A stretch of DNA of 64,000 bases from Bacteroidales bacterium. GTDB taxonomy: Bacteria > Bacteroidota > Bacteroidia > Bacteroidales > P3. The notes beneath the pieces were generated by a model that ran no database searches, was not told where the DNA came from, and saw nothing but the letters and a program-made list of their open reading frames with translations. Each line of letters opens with the position of its first letter. Positions within the stretch are counted from its first letter, which is position 1. Below are positions 1 through 9,217 of this stretch, one piece after another. The stretch is taken from positions 1-64,000 of the forward strand of contig JAEEHQ010000084.1 of the NCBI GenBank assembly GCA_016280915.1, written 5' to 3'. The translations under genes were made by a program, and so were the position numbers.

Positions 1-240
1 CATCTCTTTGTATTCTTCGCGGGTTAGGGGTTTGGGCATCTGCTTGTTCACTTCGTCGACAAATTGGGAGCAGTGCTCTATCATTTCTTCCATGGTGCAG
101 TCTTGGAGGAATTTGCCGTCTTGGTAGCAATAGCGGCAGTAGTCGGGATTGAAGCTTCCGTCGGCGTTGGTGCCATAGTCTTAGTCCTTCATAAGTGGCA
201 TTCCACAGCTTTGGCAGAACTTGGGTTGTGTTGTTTCCAT
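1..240 (-). pseudogene. Putative zinc-ribbon protein interrupted by an in-frame stop
   Basis: Reading the minus strand from an ATG at 238-240 gives a short protein that begins METTQPKFCQSCGMPL and then meets TAA at 181-183 (codon 20). Without any frame change the reading continues as DYGTNADGSFNPDYCRYCY, then DGKFLQDCTMEEMIEHCSQF, and runs off the window edge. This is the pattern of the small putative zinc-ribbon family: a CxxC pair (FCQSC), the NADGS stretch, a second CxxC pair (YCRYC) and TMEEMIE. The stop sits where family members usually have an acidic residue, so one base (GAA to TAA) explains it. The gene is either a recent pseudogene or carries a sequence error. The 3' end lies outside the window. 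Confidence 0.75.
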
Positions 241-302
241 GATTTGTATTAATTGGTTAGTCCTTTATAAGAAAGGTGTGTGCTGCCCTGGGTTGTTTAA
301 TG

Positions 303-341
303 AAAAAAGGAACTGATGAGATTATTCCCATCAGTTCCTTT
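303..341 (-). terminator. Rho-independent terminator of the HEPN/MNT pair
   Basis: A 12-base perfect inverted repeat (AAGGAACTGATG with CATCAGTTCCTT, arms 307-318 and 330-341) is followed on the minus strand by a T run. It lies immediately after the stop codon of the MNT gene. Confidence 0.85.
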
Positions 342-342
342 G

Positions 343-660
343 TTACACTGCGATGCCCGTCCGCATAACATCGTCGTAGAGCGGTGATGGGTGGTCTTTG
401 GAAATCAAGACCGGCTCAATAAGAAGGCTTACGTTATCGACATCGCGCCAAAGAGCCTTGGACAGTTCCAATTTGCGGTCACCATAGGTCGGCACAACAA
501 CAGCCACGTCTATGTCGCTGAATTGGTCTGCATTGCCTTTGGAATAAGAACCATATATCAGCACTTGCGGCTCTTCTGCAAAATGCCTTGCAATAATATG
601 CTTGTACTGACGTACTAAGTCTATTGCCTCGTCGCGGCTGAGAGCTGTTCCTTTATCCAT
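343..660 (-). CDS. MNT-type nucleotidyltransferase, antitoxin of a HEPN/MNT module
   Basis: This small protein of about 105 residues has the minimal nucleotidyltransferase signature GSYSKGN followed by SDIDVAVV (GS with a downstream DxD), which binds metal and nucleotide. In HEPN/MNT toxin-antitoxin modules the MNT protein neutralises the HEPN ribonuclease, in studied cases by nucleotidylating it. I place the start at the ATG at 658-660 (MDKGTALSR); an in-frame ATG 13 codons earlier would give a non-conserved extension. The start lies inside the upstream HEPN gene (38-40 bp overlap), which implies translational coupling. A strong terminator follows. Family assignment is firm; activity as an antitoxin is inferred from the pairing. 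Confidence 0.85.
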   Translation of the reverse strand: MDKGTALSRDEAIDLVRQYKHIIARHFAEEPQVLIYGSYSKGNADQFSDIDVAVVVPTYGDRKLELSKALWRDVDNVSLLIEPVLISKDHPSPLYDDVMRTGIAV

Positions 661-1031
661 GTTTGAATTGTTTTTGTGTTGTCGATAATAAAGCGGCATG
701 CATCTTTGTCAAGTTTTCGCGCAAGCGCATCTTTACTTTCGGGATAGCGTGCCTCAATATTGTATGTCGTAACGGTATTGAGAAAGTCTTTTTGCTCAAA
801 ACTCATTCTGGAGTATAATCCGCAACCATCGGCCAGGCGCTTGTGGTTGTGGATATATGGCGGCTCGTCTTCCTGTGTGGCGCACCAGTAAGCCTTCAGT
901 GTTTTCTCTATGACTTGGTGACACATAAATGCCACATACAGCCAGCGTCCAGTGGAGTACATTGCCTCGGCCGTATCAAGGTCGTAGTCGGCAATGTCGA
1001 GCCAGTATTCGACTTTCTCTGCAGTGTTCAT
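621..1031 (-). CDS. HEPN-domain protein, probable toxin partner of MNT
   Basis: This 136-residue all-helical protein has the layout of the HEPN family (PF05168 type): an N-terminal YWLDIADYDLDTAEAM helix, FMCHQVIEKTLKAYW, a HNHKRL segment and YNIEARYPE near residue 95. HEPN proteins next to MNT genes are RNases or scaffolds of abortive-infection and toxin-antitoxin modules. I do not see a clean RX4-6H catalytic motif, so it may belong to the branch that works without it. It begins only 10 bp after the gcvT stop with no visible promoter, so it is probably read from the gcvT transcript, and it overlaps the MNT gene downstream. Confidence 0.82.
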   Translation of the reverse strand: MNTAEKVEYWLDIADYDLDTAEAMYSTGRWLYVAFMCHQVIEKTLKAYWCATQEDEPPYIHNHKRLADGCGLYSRMSFEQKDFLNTVTTYNIEARYPESKDALARKLDKDACRFIIDNTKTIQTWIKEQLSAATRQ

Positions 1032-1041
1032 ACGTTATACA

Positions 1042-2148
1042 CTAACCCTCGTAGAAAGGCATCTTGACGGTGACGGCCTTGAGGAGTTTCTCGCGGATCT
1101 TGATGTAGATCTCGGTGCCGCTCTTGGCGTACTCGGCTTTGATGAGGGCGGTGCCGATGTTCTTGCCAGTGCTGGGGCTGGGGGAACCGCTGCGGACCTC
1201 ACCGATCTTGTTGCCTTCGGCGTCACAGACTTCGTAGCCGTTGCGGGCGATACCGCGGTCGATCATCTCGAAGCCGGCCACTTTGCGCTTGAAGCCAGCA
1301 GCTTTCTGAGCCAGGAGGAGTTCCTTGTTTATGAAGTTGTTGTTCTCGGCTTTCAGCTTGACGATGAAGGCGAGGGGAGCTTCCAAGGGGCTGATGGTGT
1401 CATCCATCTCGTGGCCATAGAGGGCGAAGCCTTTCTCAAGACGGAGGGTGTCGCGGCAGCCGAGACCGGCGGGCATAATGCCAAATTCTTTGCCAGCCTC
1501 GAAGACGGCGTTCCAGACCTCGATAGCTTTCTCTCTGGGAATGTAGATTTCGCATCCGCCAGCGCCGGTGTAACCAGTGGTGGAGAGGATGATATCGGGA
1601 ATGCCAGCGAAGGTGAGAATCTTGAAGGTGTAGTACTCCATGTCGACGATGTTCTCATCGGTCAGTTTCTGCATGGCCTTGAGAGCGTTGGGACCCTGTA
1701 CGGCAAGCTGAGCCCACTGCTCGCTCTCATTGACGAAGTCCTTGCCCAGCTCCATGCCCATTTTGTCGGCAATCTGGCTCATCCAAGCCCAGTCTTTGTC
1801 GATGTTGGCAGCATTGGGAACCATGAAATACTCGTCGTCGTGGACACGGTAGACAAGCATATCGTCAACCACACCACCCTGACCGTTGGGAAGGCAGGTG
1901 TACTGCACTTTGCCGTCGTAGAGGTCCTCGATGTTGTTGGTGGTGACGTATTGCATGAAATGCTTAGCGACGGGGCCTTTGGCACGGAATTCGCCCATGT
2001 GGCTGACGTCGAAGACACCCACATTGTTGCGGACGTTGTTATGTTCTTCCACAAGACCGGTGTACTGGATAGGCATGTTGTAACCTGCAAACTCGGCCAT
2101 TTTGGCTCCTAAAGAGATGTGTAAATCGGTATACGGAGTAGTTTTCAT
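1042..2148 (-). CDS. gcvT: Glycine cleavage system aminomethyltransferase (T protein)
   Basis: GcvT transfers the aminomethyl carbon from the lipoyl group of H protein to tetrahydrofolate, giving 5,10-methylene-THF and ammonia. The 368-residue length is normal. Recognisable family segments are the N-terminal LHISLGAKMAEFAGYNMPIQY, NVGVFDVSHMGEF (the folate-binding region), GYTGAGGCEIY and the C-terminal GEVRSGSPSPSTGKNIGTAL. No gcvH, gcvP or lpd lies in the window, so the rest of the system must be elsewhere. A TATATTTG box lies upstream at 2206-2213. The HEPN/MNT pair follows 10 bp downstream and may share its transcript. Confidence 0.97.
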   Translation of the reverse strand: MKTTPYTDLHISLGAKMAEFAGYNMPIQYTGLVEEHNNVRNNVGVFDVSHMGEFRAKGPVAKHFMQYVTTNNIEDLYDGKVQYTCLPNGQGGVVDDMLVYRVHDDEYFMVPNAANIDKDWAWMSQIADKMGMELGKDFVNESEQWAQLAVQGPNALKAMQKLTDENIVDMEYYTFKILTFAGIPDIILSTTGYTGAGGCEIYIPREKAIEVWNAVFEAGKEFGIMPAGLGCRDTLRLEKGFALYGHEMDDTISPLEAPLAFIVKLKAENNNFINKELLLAQKAAGFKRKVAGFEMIDRGIARNGYEVCDAEGNKIGEVRSGSPSPSTGKNIGTALIKAEYAKSGTEIYIKIREKLLKAVTVKMPFYEG

Positions 2149-2205
2149 TTTGTAAATATTTTATTTATAATTATTTATATTTTTCTTTTGGTAAAAAGAA
2201 TTTTA

Positions 2206-2213
2206 CAAATATA
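2206..2213 (-). promoter_or_regulatory. Candidate -7 box for gcvT
   Basis: The minus strand reads TATATTTG, matching the Bacteroidota -7 consensus TAnnTTTG, in an AT-rich stretch about 60 bases upstream of the gcvT ATG. No clear -33 TTTG was found. Confidence 0.5.
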
Positions 2214-2293
2214 CAATTTTTTTATGATAATATGTATTTTTATTATTAAAACTTGGCTAAGACGTTCGTCTACAAGTTATATGATGGAGGATG

Positions 2294-2333
2294 AAAAAAG
2301 GAAGAGACTGCTGTGACAATCCCTTCCTTTTTT
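2294..2333 (-). terminator. Terminator of the M6 protease gene
   Basis: AAAAAAGGAAG and CTTCCTTTTTT form an inverted repeat with U tracts on both sides, located just after the stop codon of the minus-strand protease gene. Confidence 0.75.
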
Positions 2334-2352
2334 GTTTGAAGTAATATTATTA

Positions 2353-5250
2353 TTATTCCCCGCTGACAAATAGCTTAACGGGTTTGTTGTCGCCTACACG
2401 CAGGAGGTAGATTCCTTTGGAGGGCAACTGGAAGGTGACAGGGTCGGCATGGTGACCATCGGCCATGCCTACAGTCCTACCCATTAGGTCATAAACCCAA
2501 ACGGGTTGTTTTTCGGCTCCTCTAACACTAATTGAAAGTTGTTTGGTCATTACAATATATCCGCCAGCACTTTCGCCCAATTCAGGATGGGGATTATCGA
2601 TGCCAAGATGAGAATGGAAGAATGCGATAAGCAAGGTGTCGGAAGTGAGAACCAATTGGCGAGGATTTTCGGTGTTTCCATCATGCCATTGAACAAAAGT
2701 ACAATTCCTATTGGGATAGGCATAAGTGGTAATCGTTTCGCCAGCATCATATAGACCTTCTCCTGAAGTCAATCCAAATTGTTCATTGTCGGAAATAATG
2801 CAGGCATAGTATTTGTTGTTGTTGTTAGGGCATCCCGTAAATTTCATGTTGAGGCGGTATAGAAACGCTGTTCCCCTCTTCATGGTTGAGTCGATAGCGG
2901 GGTCGGGATTTGCACTATTGTTGGAATAGATGCGAGCCATATAGGAGGAGGTAGAGTGGGTATAGAACTTATCTCCGATATGGCTGGGCTCGCCGGAGTT
3001 GTCGTCGATGGCAATAACCAGATTGTCGGTTCCGTTGTAATAGAATGGATTGTCTAACACCAACTCGTTCCAGCCCTGAACAAGATGGATGGGACCGGCA
3101 TAGACCTGTTGCAGTTGGTCGAAAGGCACGAAGTTCATGGTGTCGAAGAAGTCATTTTGAGAAGTGTTGCCCAAATAGATGACGCAGTTTGACTTGTCCA
3201 GCGCTGATGTGTAGGCATAATGAAAACTGATGGTGCTGATAGTTTTTTCTCCACGCAACTCGTCGGAGGTGAATAATTGTTGGAAGTAGCTGTAGTTGGT
3301 GTTGTAGGCAAATGGGATAGTGCTATTCTCGTTGATGGTGTACCAACCAATCGTGTCGGTGTGAGGATTGTTGCAGAGTTCGGTATGGAAAGTGCATTCT
3401 GCGGCCAGATTGCTACTGTCGGCAAAGTGGGTGGAGTCAATGGGGTCATAAAGTGCTCGGACCGTCCACTCATAAATTTCATTTGGGTGAAGGTCGGTGA
3501 TTGTAAGATGGGGTATCTTAGTGGTAACCGTATTGTATACCATATCAGAATCTTTGGGTCGGTAGTAAACGCGATAAGCTTTGCCTGCACCTTTCCAGTC
3601 AAGGGTTGCACTAAGTGAAGTGACGCGGGTCACGGTGAGGTCGGCAGGAACGGTGTGATTGGTGTATCGGAACATGACTGTGTTGCGTGGAGTGGAGATA
3701 TTGGAAATGGCAAAGGTCATGTCGCGAGTGCCATCAGAAAGATAGGGGTAAGGGTTGGTGGAGGGGGAAAATTCGGTGCGGTTACGAGCAGGGGTAAAGT
3801 AGGCCTCAGCGAGGTGACCACTCTCCCAATCTGATGTGGAGTTGGGACGGAATACCCATACTTCGTTGAAATTATCAACACCGTTAAAGCCGGCGTTGCC
3901 ATCGAAACGGGTATCGACACGATAGATGACGATTCCACGGCCAGGGAGGGTGGTTTCAAAGGTTTCCGTGTTGTCGCGATATTCAACGACATAATATTGA
4001 TCGGGGTCGGCACTCGGAAATTTGAGAGCCATGGTGCCGGGAATGGAGTCGGCATTGGAAGTGAGGGTATAGACACCGGGCTGGGTGATGGTGGGAATGC
4101 TGTCGAGCCAGTTGCCGTACTTATATTTCAACCATGCGAGAGAATGTTGTGGAGGTTTGGAATTGGATGCCATCAGGTCCCATACTCCTACGGGTGTGCC
4201 AGTATTGTCATTGGAGTTGTAGTGGTAAAGGTCGGGGGCACTCAAGGAGTGGAACATCTCGTGGGAAAAGGTGCTGGGACCGAAATAGTCTTCACCCGCG
4301 CCTTCGAGTGCAAAATTGAATGTATTGACCCGTTTCTCGTTGATAAAGACCTCATCTTGGTAGAGGTTCCATTTATGTGGCCAAAGTAGGTCGTTCCAGC
4401 CTGTGTATGTGCCGCGGACAACGAAGTTGACGTTGTCGATTTGACCATCGTTGTCGCAGTCAAGGTTATAGTGGGAAGGCACAGGAGCAGAGTCGTTTAT
4501 CCAGTTTACAGCTCCAACAAGCAACTCAAATTCTCGGTTGTGGCGCTGTTCGGAGTTGGAGTAGCCGATGGTATTATTCTCTGTGTAGGGCATGTAATAG
4601 GCTCTGGGATGGGGAGACTGATAGGAGCGGATGGTGTTGCTATCGGGGGTAGGAGCATAGTAGGTTCGGATAAAGAGTTTGTTGTATGAAGCATGCTTGA
4701 AATAATTGTAGACCGAGTTGGAATTGTGGCGGGATGAATCGCTGAACATCTTGTCTATCGACTCTATCGAACGGGTGTAATTGGAATCGTCAGCAAAACG
4801 AATGAAAATAACTAAATTGCAGAAATCTCCATGGTTCCTTCCGCTGGTCTTGGGCAGCGAGGATTGGTATTTCTCAGGGATGTCCCACTCGTGGCGTCGA
4901 CGCTGGTACTCTTCTTGCGAGATGCTGATGCCTGGGACGAAACCTAATGCTTGCATATTGAGGCCTTCTTGAGCCGGGGTAAGATGACCGACACGCAAGG
5001 AGGAGGGCATGATAGAGCCATCCTTGGCAGCCAAGGCATACACCCAATAGCCTGCACGATCTTGGACGATGGTGTAGTCGAGAGAATCGTGGTAGCGGTG
5101 ATAGAACTCATCGCCTGTTACGAAGAAATGTACCGTGTCTCCATTGGGTTGAATCATGTTGACAGGCATATTGCGTACAAAGAGAGCCGACGCGCTGTTG
5201 GTACAGAATAATAAGATGGCGAAAAATAATAACTTATAAGATTGTTTCAT
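2353..5250 (-). CDS. Secreted M6-family metalloprotease with T9SS sorting domain
   Basis: This 965-residue protein has a signal peptide (about residues 1-22), an M6 (immune-inhibitor-A-like) peptidase domain with the zinc motif HEMFHSLSAPD at 330-340 (H330, E331 and H334, with D340), a fibronectin-III-like region (VPADLTVTRVTSLSATLDW, near 535), a jelly-roll-like region, a CTFVQWHDGNTENPR repeat of the InlB-B kind, and a C-terminal type IX sorting domain (VWVYDLMGRTVG to IYLLRVGDNKPVKLFV). It should cross the outer membrane by T9SS and act at the surface or outside the cell on proteins. It starts 14 bp after the MATE exporter gene and ends at a terminator, so it is the last gene of that transcript. 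Confidence 0.92.
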   Translation of the reverse strand: MKQSYKLLFFAILLFCTNSASALFVRNMPVNMIQPNGDTVHFFVTGDEFYHRYHDSLDYTIVQDRAGYWVYALAAKDGSIMPSSLRVGHLTPAQEGLNMQALGFVPGISISQEEYQRRRHEWDIPEKYQSSLPKTSGRNHGDFCNLVIFIRFADDSNYTRSIESIDKMFSDSSRHNSNSVYNYFKHASYNKLFIRTYYAPTPDSNTIRSYQSPHPRAYYMPYTENNTIGYSNSEQRHNREFELLVGAVNWINDSAPVPSHYNLDCDNDGQIDNVNFVVRGTYTGWNDLLWPHKWNLYQDEVFINEKRVNTFNFALEGAGEDYFGPSTFSHEMFHSLSAPDLYHYNSNDNTGTPVGVWDLMASNSKPPQHSLAWLKYKYGNWLDSIPTITQPGVYTLTSNADSIPGTMALKFPSADPDQYYVVEYRDNTETFETTLPGRGIVIYRVDTRFDGNAGFNGVDNFNEVWVFRPNSTSDWESGHLAEAYFTPARNRTEFSPSTNPYPYLSDGTRDMTFAISNISTPRNTVMFRYTNHTVPADLTVTRVTSLSATLDWKGAGKAYRVYYRPKDSDMVYNTVTTKIPHLTITDLHPNEIYEWTVRALYDPIDSTHFADSSNLAAECTFHTELCNNPHTDTIGWYTINENSTIPFAYNTNYSYFQQLFTSDELRGEKTISTISFHYAYTSALDKSNCVIYLGNTSQNDFFDTMNFVPFDQLQQVYAGPIHLVQGWNELVLDNPFYYNGTDNLVIAIDDNSGEPSHIGDKFYTHSTSSYMARIYSNNSANPDPAIDSTMKRGTAFLYRLNMKFTGCPNNNNKYYACIISDNEQFGLTSGEGLYDAGETITTYAYPNRNCTFVQWHDGNTENPRQLVLTSDTLLIAFFHSHLGIDNPHPELGESAGGYIVMTKQLSISVRGAEKQPVWVYDLMGRTVGMADGHHADPVTFQLPSKGIYLLRVGDNKPVKLFVSGE

Positions 5251-5264
5251 ATATTGTAACTAAA

Positions 5265-6638
5265 TTAATATGCTTTACTAAAGATAGCTCTCTTGAGAGG
5301 AACGGCCAGTAGGATACCGCGGAGGGCAAGGTATACCATGAAGGCGGTCCAGAGAATATTGTTCCAAATAAAGGGGTCAGGATTTTGTTGGTCAAGAAAA
5401 AGTTGACGCCCCAGGAAGTAGATGATAAAAAAGGATGCAGAAGCCACAAACATGCTATTGCGCATGGTGCGAGTGGCGGTGGCACCAACATAGATGCCGT
5501 CGAATAAAAAAGCCGAGAAGCCACAAACGGGAATAGCGAGGGTCCAGAACATATATACTATTGCCCCCTCTATGACTTCAGGATCCTGGCTGAAAATCCG
5601 CAAGAACTGATCACCACTAAAGGCATATAGAACTGTGAAAAACAGAGTGAGCCCCAGCCCCCACAATAGGAGTAGGCGGACAGCAAGTCGCAACGACTTA
5701 GGGTCTTTGGCTCCAATGTAACGACCCACCAACGACTCTCCAGCGAAAGCAAAACCATCCATCATATAGCTGAAGATGGTGAAAAACTGCATCAGCAGAG
5801 TGTCAATAGCAAGGACAGCGGGACTGATGCGACCGCTGGCCGCAGTAATAAAGGTGAAGACCGTGGCCAGGCATACCGTGCGGAGGAAGATGTCGCCGTT
5901 GATTTTGAAGAAACGGCGCATCTGTTCCCATTGGAGGGAGTCTTGCAGGAGTCGAACTATTTTGTTGGAGAAGGTGAGACCTTGCTCTCTCACATACTGC
6001 GAAAAGAGGTGCCCATATTTGTGCATCATAAAGAAAACACCCACAGCAAGTCCGCTGTATTGTGCGATGACGGTGCCGAGGGCTACGCCTCGTATTCCCC
6101 AATGGAATCCCAACACAAAGAGCAGGCTACAGACGATGTTGACAAGGTTGAGGAAAATGGCAATCCACATCGGCAGCCGAGAATTCTGCATGCCGATGAA
6201 CCACCCTTTTACTGCATATAGGCCAAGAGTAGCAGGTGCTGCCCATATCCTTACGAAGAAATAGGAGAGAGCTAACTGAAGGATGCGTGGTTCCTGGTCA
6301 ACCCGAAAGATGACCTCGGAGAGTTTGCCTATTGGCCATTGCAGCAGAATGAGGAGTAGGGCGATAAGAAAAGCCAGGGTGATGGCACGAACAAAGATGC
6401 GGACGGCTTCAGCCATATCTTGGGCTCCGTAGGCTTGAGCTGTGAAACCGCTGGTACCCATCCGCAGGAAGCCAAAATTCCAATAGATTAAGTTGAAGAT
6501 TTGGGTTCCAATGGCTATAGCGCCCAGATGGGCTATGCTGAGGTGACCCACAATAGCCAAATCCACCATGCCCAATAAGGGCACGGTGATGTTGGTTATT
6601 ATGTTTGGAATGGCCAGTCCGAGGATGCGTTTGTTCAT
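5265..6638 (-). CDS. MATE-family efflux transporter
   Basis: The 457-residue protein is a polytopic inner-membrane protein with about 12 hydrophobic segments. It begins RILGLAIPNIITNITVPLLGMVD, which is typical of the DinF/NorM-like MATE group, and repeats the pattern in its second half. MATE proteins export cationic drugs or metabolites in exchange for Na+ or H+. The substrate cannot be predicted. The gene sits 9 bp after the Omp28 gene and 14 bp before the M6 protease gene, which points to co-transcription. Confidence 0.93.
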   Translation of the reverse strand: MNKRILGLAIPNIITNITVPLLGMVDLAIVGHLSIAHLGAIAIGTQIFNLIYWNFGFLRMGTSGFTAQAYGAQDMAEAVRIFVRAITLAFLIALLLILLQWPIGKLSEVIFRVDQEPRILQLALSYFFVRIWAAPATLGLYAVKGWFIGMQNSRLPMWIAIFLNLVNIVCSLLFVLGFHWGIRGVALGTVIAQYSGLAVGVFFMMHKYGHLFSQYVREQGLTFSNKIVRLLQDSLQWEQMRRFFKINGDIFLRTVCLATVFTFITAASGRISPAVLAIDTLLMQFFTIFSYMMDGFAFAGESLVGRYIGAKDPKSLRLAVRLLLLWGLGLTLFFTVLYAFSGDQFLRIFSQDPEVIEGAIVYMFWTLAIPVCGFSAFLFDGIYVGATATRTMRNSMFVASASFFIIYFLGRQLFLDQQNPDPFIWNNILWTAFMVYLALRGILLAVPLKRAIFSKAY

Positions 6639-6647
6639 GTGTGGCTG

Positions 6648-7493
6648 TTACAGTTCGCACTCGGCGGCATTGATAATCTCGCGTGATTCTTTGTTTGATA
6701 AAAATGCTATCAAATGGCAATTCTCGGGGATGCAGTCCTCGCGCAGTTCGAAAAGTAGGTTGACAAAACGGCGGGTGCCATTAATGCCGTCGGCATCAAC
6801 ATCCATGCCCCACTCGTTTGTGATAGTTTGGCGGAGAACATGGTTCTGGGCGTAATGGTCAAATTCCTCGCCCTGACCACGTTGAGTTGTGAAAATGCTG
6901 TCCTCAATAACCACCAAGGTAATGGTCTGAGGTTCGGTGAGGTCCTCTTTGTAGTCGATGTAAATATCGGCGCTGTAGCTGTTGCCAGCATGATGGTGAG
7001 ACACTACCTTGACGGCCACCTTAGCACTATTGTTTACAATAGCGTCTATGCGGTCGTCAAAGCCAGAGGTGGGCGTGAAGAGGTCCCAAGAGGAGCCGCT
7101 GTGTGCACGGTTCACCAATGCTGAAGGTTGAGCTGTGATGCCGAAATAATCAAACCAGACAGTACCCTCTGTGGTGCGGAGGTCCTGTTCGCCGTTAAGG
7201 GGCTCGCCAAAGCGGCCGGAATGGACGGCTACTGCCAGAAGTGATTCGCCATATTTATTGAGGGCGGTGTTAATAACCACATCGGCAGCAGGACAATTGG
7301 TACAGCGCACACCGGTGTATTTTTCCACAATGGCACGCTGGGTGGCTGGGAGTTCAAGGTGGCTGTCGTACCAGATGCCGGTGGCTCCACCAAAGACTAC
7401 ATAGTTGCCGTCTTGGTCAGGCTCTATCTTGTCGCAGGATGCGAACAAAAAGAGTCCGGCAAAGAATAAGGATAATATTTTAAATGTTTTCAT
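6648..7493 (-). CDS. Omp28-related lipoprotein with thioredoxin-like CxxC
   Basis: This 281-residue protein starts with a lipoprotein signal peptide ending in the lipobox LFASC (Cys20). The mature part carries EKYTGVRCTNCPAADVV near residues 58-74, the CxxCP-type motif characteristic of Omp28-related outer membrane proteins, which have a thioredoxin-like fold. A redox or thiol-dependent envelope role is inferred from the fold, not shown. It lies between the DUF6029 barrel gene and the MATE gene, in the same direction as a TlpA thioredoxin two genes upstream. Confidence 0.9.
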   Translation of the reverse strand: MKTFKILSLFFAGLFLFASCDKIEPDQDGNYVVFGGATGIWYDSHLELPATQRAIVEKYTGVRCTNCPAADVVINTALNKYGESLLAVAVHSGRFGEPLNGEQDLRTTEGTVWFDYFGITAQPSALVNRAHSGSSWDLFTPTSGFDDRIDAIVNNSAKVAVKVVSHHHAGNSYSADIYIDYKEDLTEPQTITLVVIEDSIFTTQRGQGEEFDHYAQNHVLRQTITNEWGMDVDADGINGTRRFVNLLFELREDCIPENCHLIAFLSNKESREIINAAECEL

Positions 7494-7528
7494 TATATAA
7501 TATGCTTAATTAAATGTGCTACTATGAA

Positions 7529-9196
7529 TTAGAACGAAGTGGTGAGACTAAAGGTAAGGCCATTGCTGGCAGGAACCTGACGGCAGACACCACCGATACA
7601 CAGAAGGCCTTCGCGCTGTTTTCCATAGCCTAACTGGAGGCGGGTAGCACCGTGGTTGTAGCCAACGGAGATATTGTAGTAGTTGCCTATGCCATCACGG
7701 TAGGCATACTGGTCGCTGATGGAAACAAACCATGCTGAGGTGAAATTATACTCAACCAATCCCATAATCCAGTCGCCACAGCGTTTGTCGTCGACATTGG
7801 CATCGTACTTGCTGTCGCTGCCCATCCATTCGGCCTCAAAGCGGAGCACATTCTTGCGGTTGATTTTCCAAGTGAGGTCGCCTACGAGGATGTGGTTGTG
7901 GTGCAGGTTGCCTTCGTGACCTTCAACGATGGGGTTGAAAATTTGGTAGCCATAAGTGCAGGTGAGTTTGAGTGCCTTGCTCAGTTTCTTGGCCACTTCA
8001 AGGGATGCATCGGCATAGTAGAGGTCACCCGTCTTAAACCATTCGGAAGTGTAGCCGAGCGTACCGTCAGCACCAATCTGATTGGTGTCAATACCGGTGA
8101 TTATAGAGCCGTTGAGGTGGATATCGGTACCATATTTGCCGCCCAGGAAGGTTTCCTTGGCTATCTTATACATCACATCGCCCTGCAGTCCCATCTCACC
8201 AGTAGTTTGGGTGGCGTATGGGTACATGCTTAGGAATGCGTATGTGTGCTGCTTGGTGATGGCGGGTATGTAGTTGATATAAAGCATCTCGCCACTTTCT
8301 GTACGGACCGACTTGAAGCTCATGTTGTCCACTCGTTTGGCCTGAACGTTTGCGCTAAACCCTTTCTGGGAGAAGGTGGCATTCAGCATAAGGGCTTCGC
8401 CTTCGCGGTAGATATAGTTGTTCATTACGCTGGGGTCTTGTCCTTTATGGGCATATTCTGCCTGGAGTGACCAGTTGCCGTAACTGAGGTCGGCACGCAC
8501 AGCACCAGCACCCACATTGAGGGGGAGGTTGAGGCGGTAAGCGGCGTTGCCGGTGTAGCTGATGGTCTGATCAGGCTCATATTTACTCACGAAGCCTGCA
8601 CCCAAGGTGGCGCGGAATTTGCTGTCGGCCCAAGATTTAATGACGCTGTTGAGGTTCACCTCGCCATCGATACCACGGACGATGCCTTCGCCGTAGTCCC
8701 AATAATAGCGTTGTTTGCCAGCAAGGGCTTTGATGGTAACGCCCTCAATGGGACGGAGGGCTACGTTGAGACCGAGCAGGGAGTTGTCGATTCCTAAGTA
8801 TCGGTCTTCATAGGCGCGCAAAATCATGCCGGTGCCGAACTGCTCGTAAAAATTGCCCAAAGTGACGCTGAGCTTCTCACCGTTGTAGGCGGCAAAATAG
8901 TTGGCTATTCCCTGTCCCTTATACTTGGAATTGAAGCCGAGCATGGGGTTTTGGTAAGCCTCAAAGCGGAGGCCTGCACTAAAATTACCGTTGGTGTAAA
9001 GAATGTCGGCACGGGCATTCATGAGAAGTTTTTCGGGGACGTTGGCGGCACCAATGACCGAGTCTTCGCGGGAAATCTGGCCGTCAAGCTGGATATTGCC
9101 GGTGACATGACCGCCCATTATTCCCTGGGCGTTGGCACCAAGGGAGGTTGCCAATAGCAGGCCGAGCAAAGATAATTGTTTATGCTTGATGTTCAT
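7529..9196 (-). CDS. DUF6029-family outer-membrane beta-barrel protein
   Basis: The 555-residue protein has a signal peptide (residues 1-23, ending GANAQ) and then alternating short amphipathic strands rich in Tyr and Gly through to a C-terminal LTFSLTTSF, as expected for an outer-membrane beta-barrel. The segment ILYTNGNFSAGLRFEAYQNP and LSVTLGNFYEQFGTGMILR match the DUF6029 family. Its function is unknown. The neighbours TlpA (22 bp upstream) and Omp28 (35 bp downstream) suggest an envelope unit with thioredoxin-like partners. Confidence 0.85.
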   Translation of the reverse strand: MNIKHKQLSLLGLLLATSLGANAQGIMGGHVTGNIQLDGQISREDSVIGAANVPEKLLMNARADILYTNGNFSAGLRFEAYQNPMLGFNSKYKGQGIANYFAAYNGEKLSVTLGNFYEQFGTGMILRAYEDRYLGIDNSLLGLNVALRPIEGVTIKALAGKQRYYWDYGEGIVRGIDGEVNLNSVIKSWADSKFRATLGAGFVSKYEPDQTISYTGNAAYRLNLPLNVGAGAVRADLSYGNWSLQAEYAHKGQDPSVMNNYIYREGEALMLNATFSQKGFSANVQAKRVDNMSFKSVRTESGEMLYINYIPAITKQHTYAFLSMYPYATQTTGEMGLQGDVMYKIAKETFLGGKYGTDIHLNGSIITGIDTNQIGADGTLGYTSEWFKTGDLYYADASLEVAKKLSKALKLTCTYGYQIFNPIVEGHEGNLHHNHILVGDLTWKINRKNVLRFEAEWMGSDSKYDANVDDKRCGDWIMGLVEYNFTSAWFVSISDQYAYRDGIGNYYNISVGYNHGATRLQLGYGKQREGLLCIGGVCRQVPASNGLTFSLTTSF

Positions 9197-9217
9197 GGGA
9201 AGGAGGGTTAGATGTTA

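Noticed and set aside
181..183. Stop codon recoding or selenocysteine
   Set aside because: The codon is TAA, not TGA, and TAA ends several normal genes here; mutation is simpler.
994..2112. 372-codon plus frame across gcvT
   Set aside because: It is the antisense frame of a well conserved gcvT gene and has no family signature; codon bias of the true gene keeps it open.
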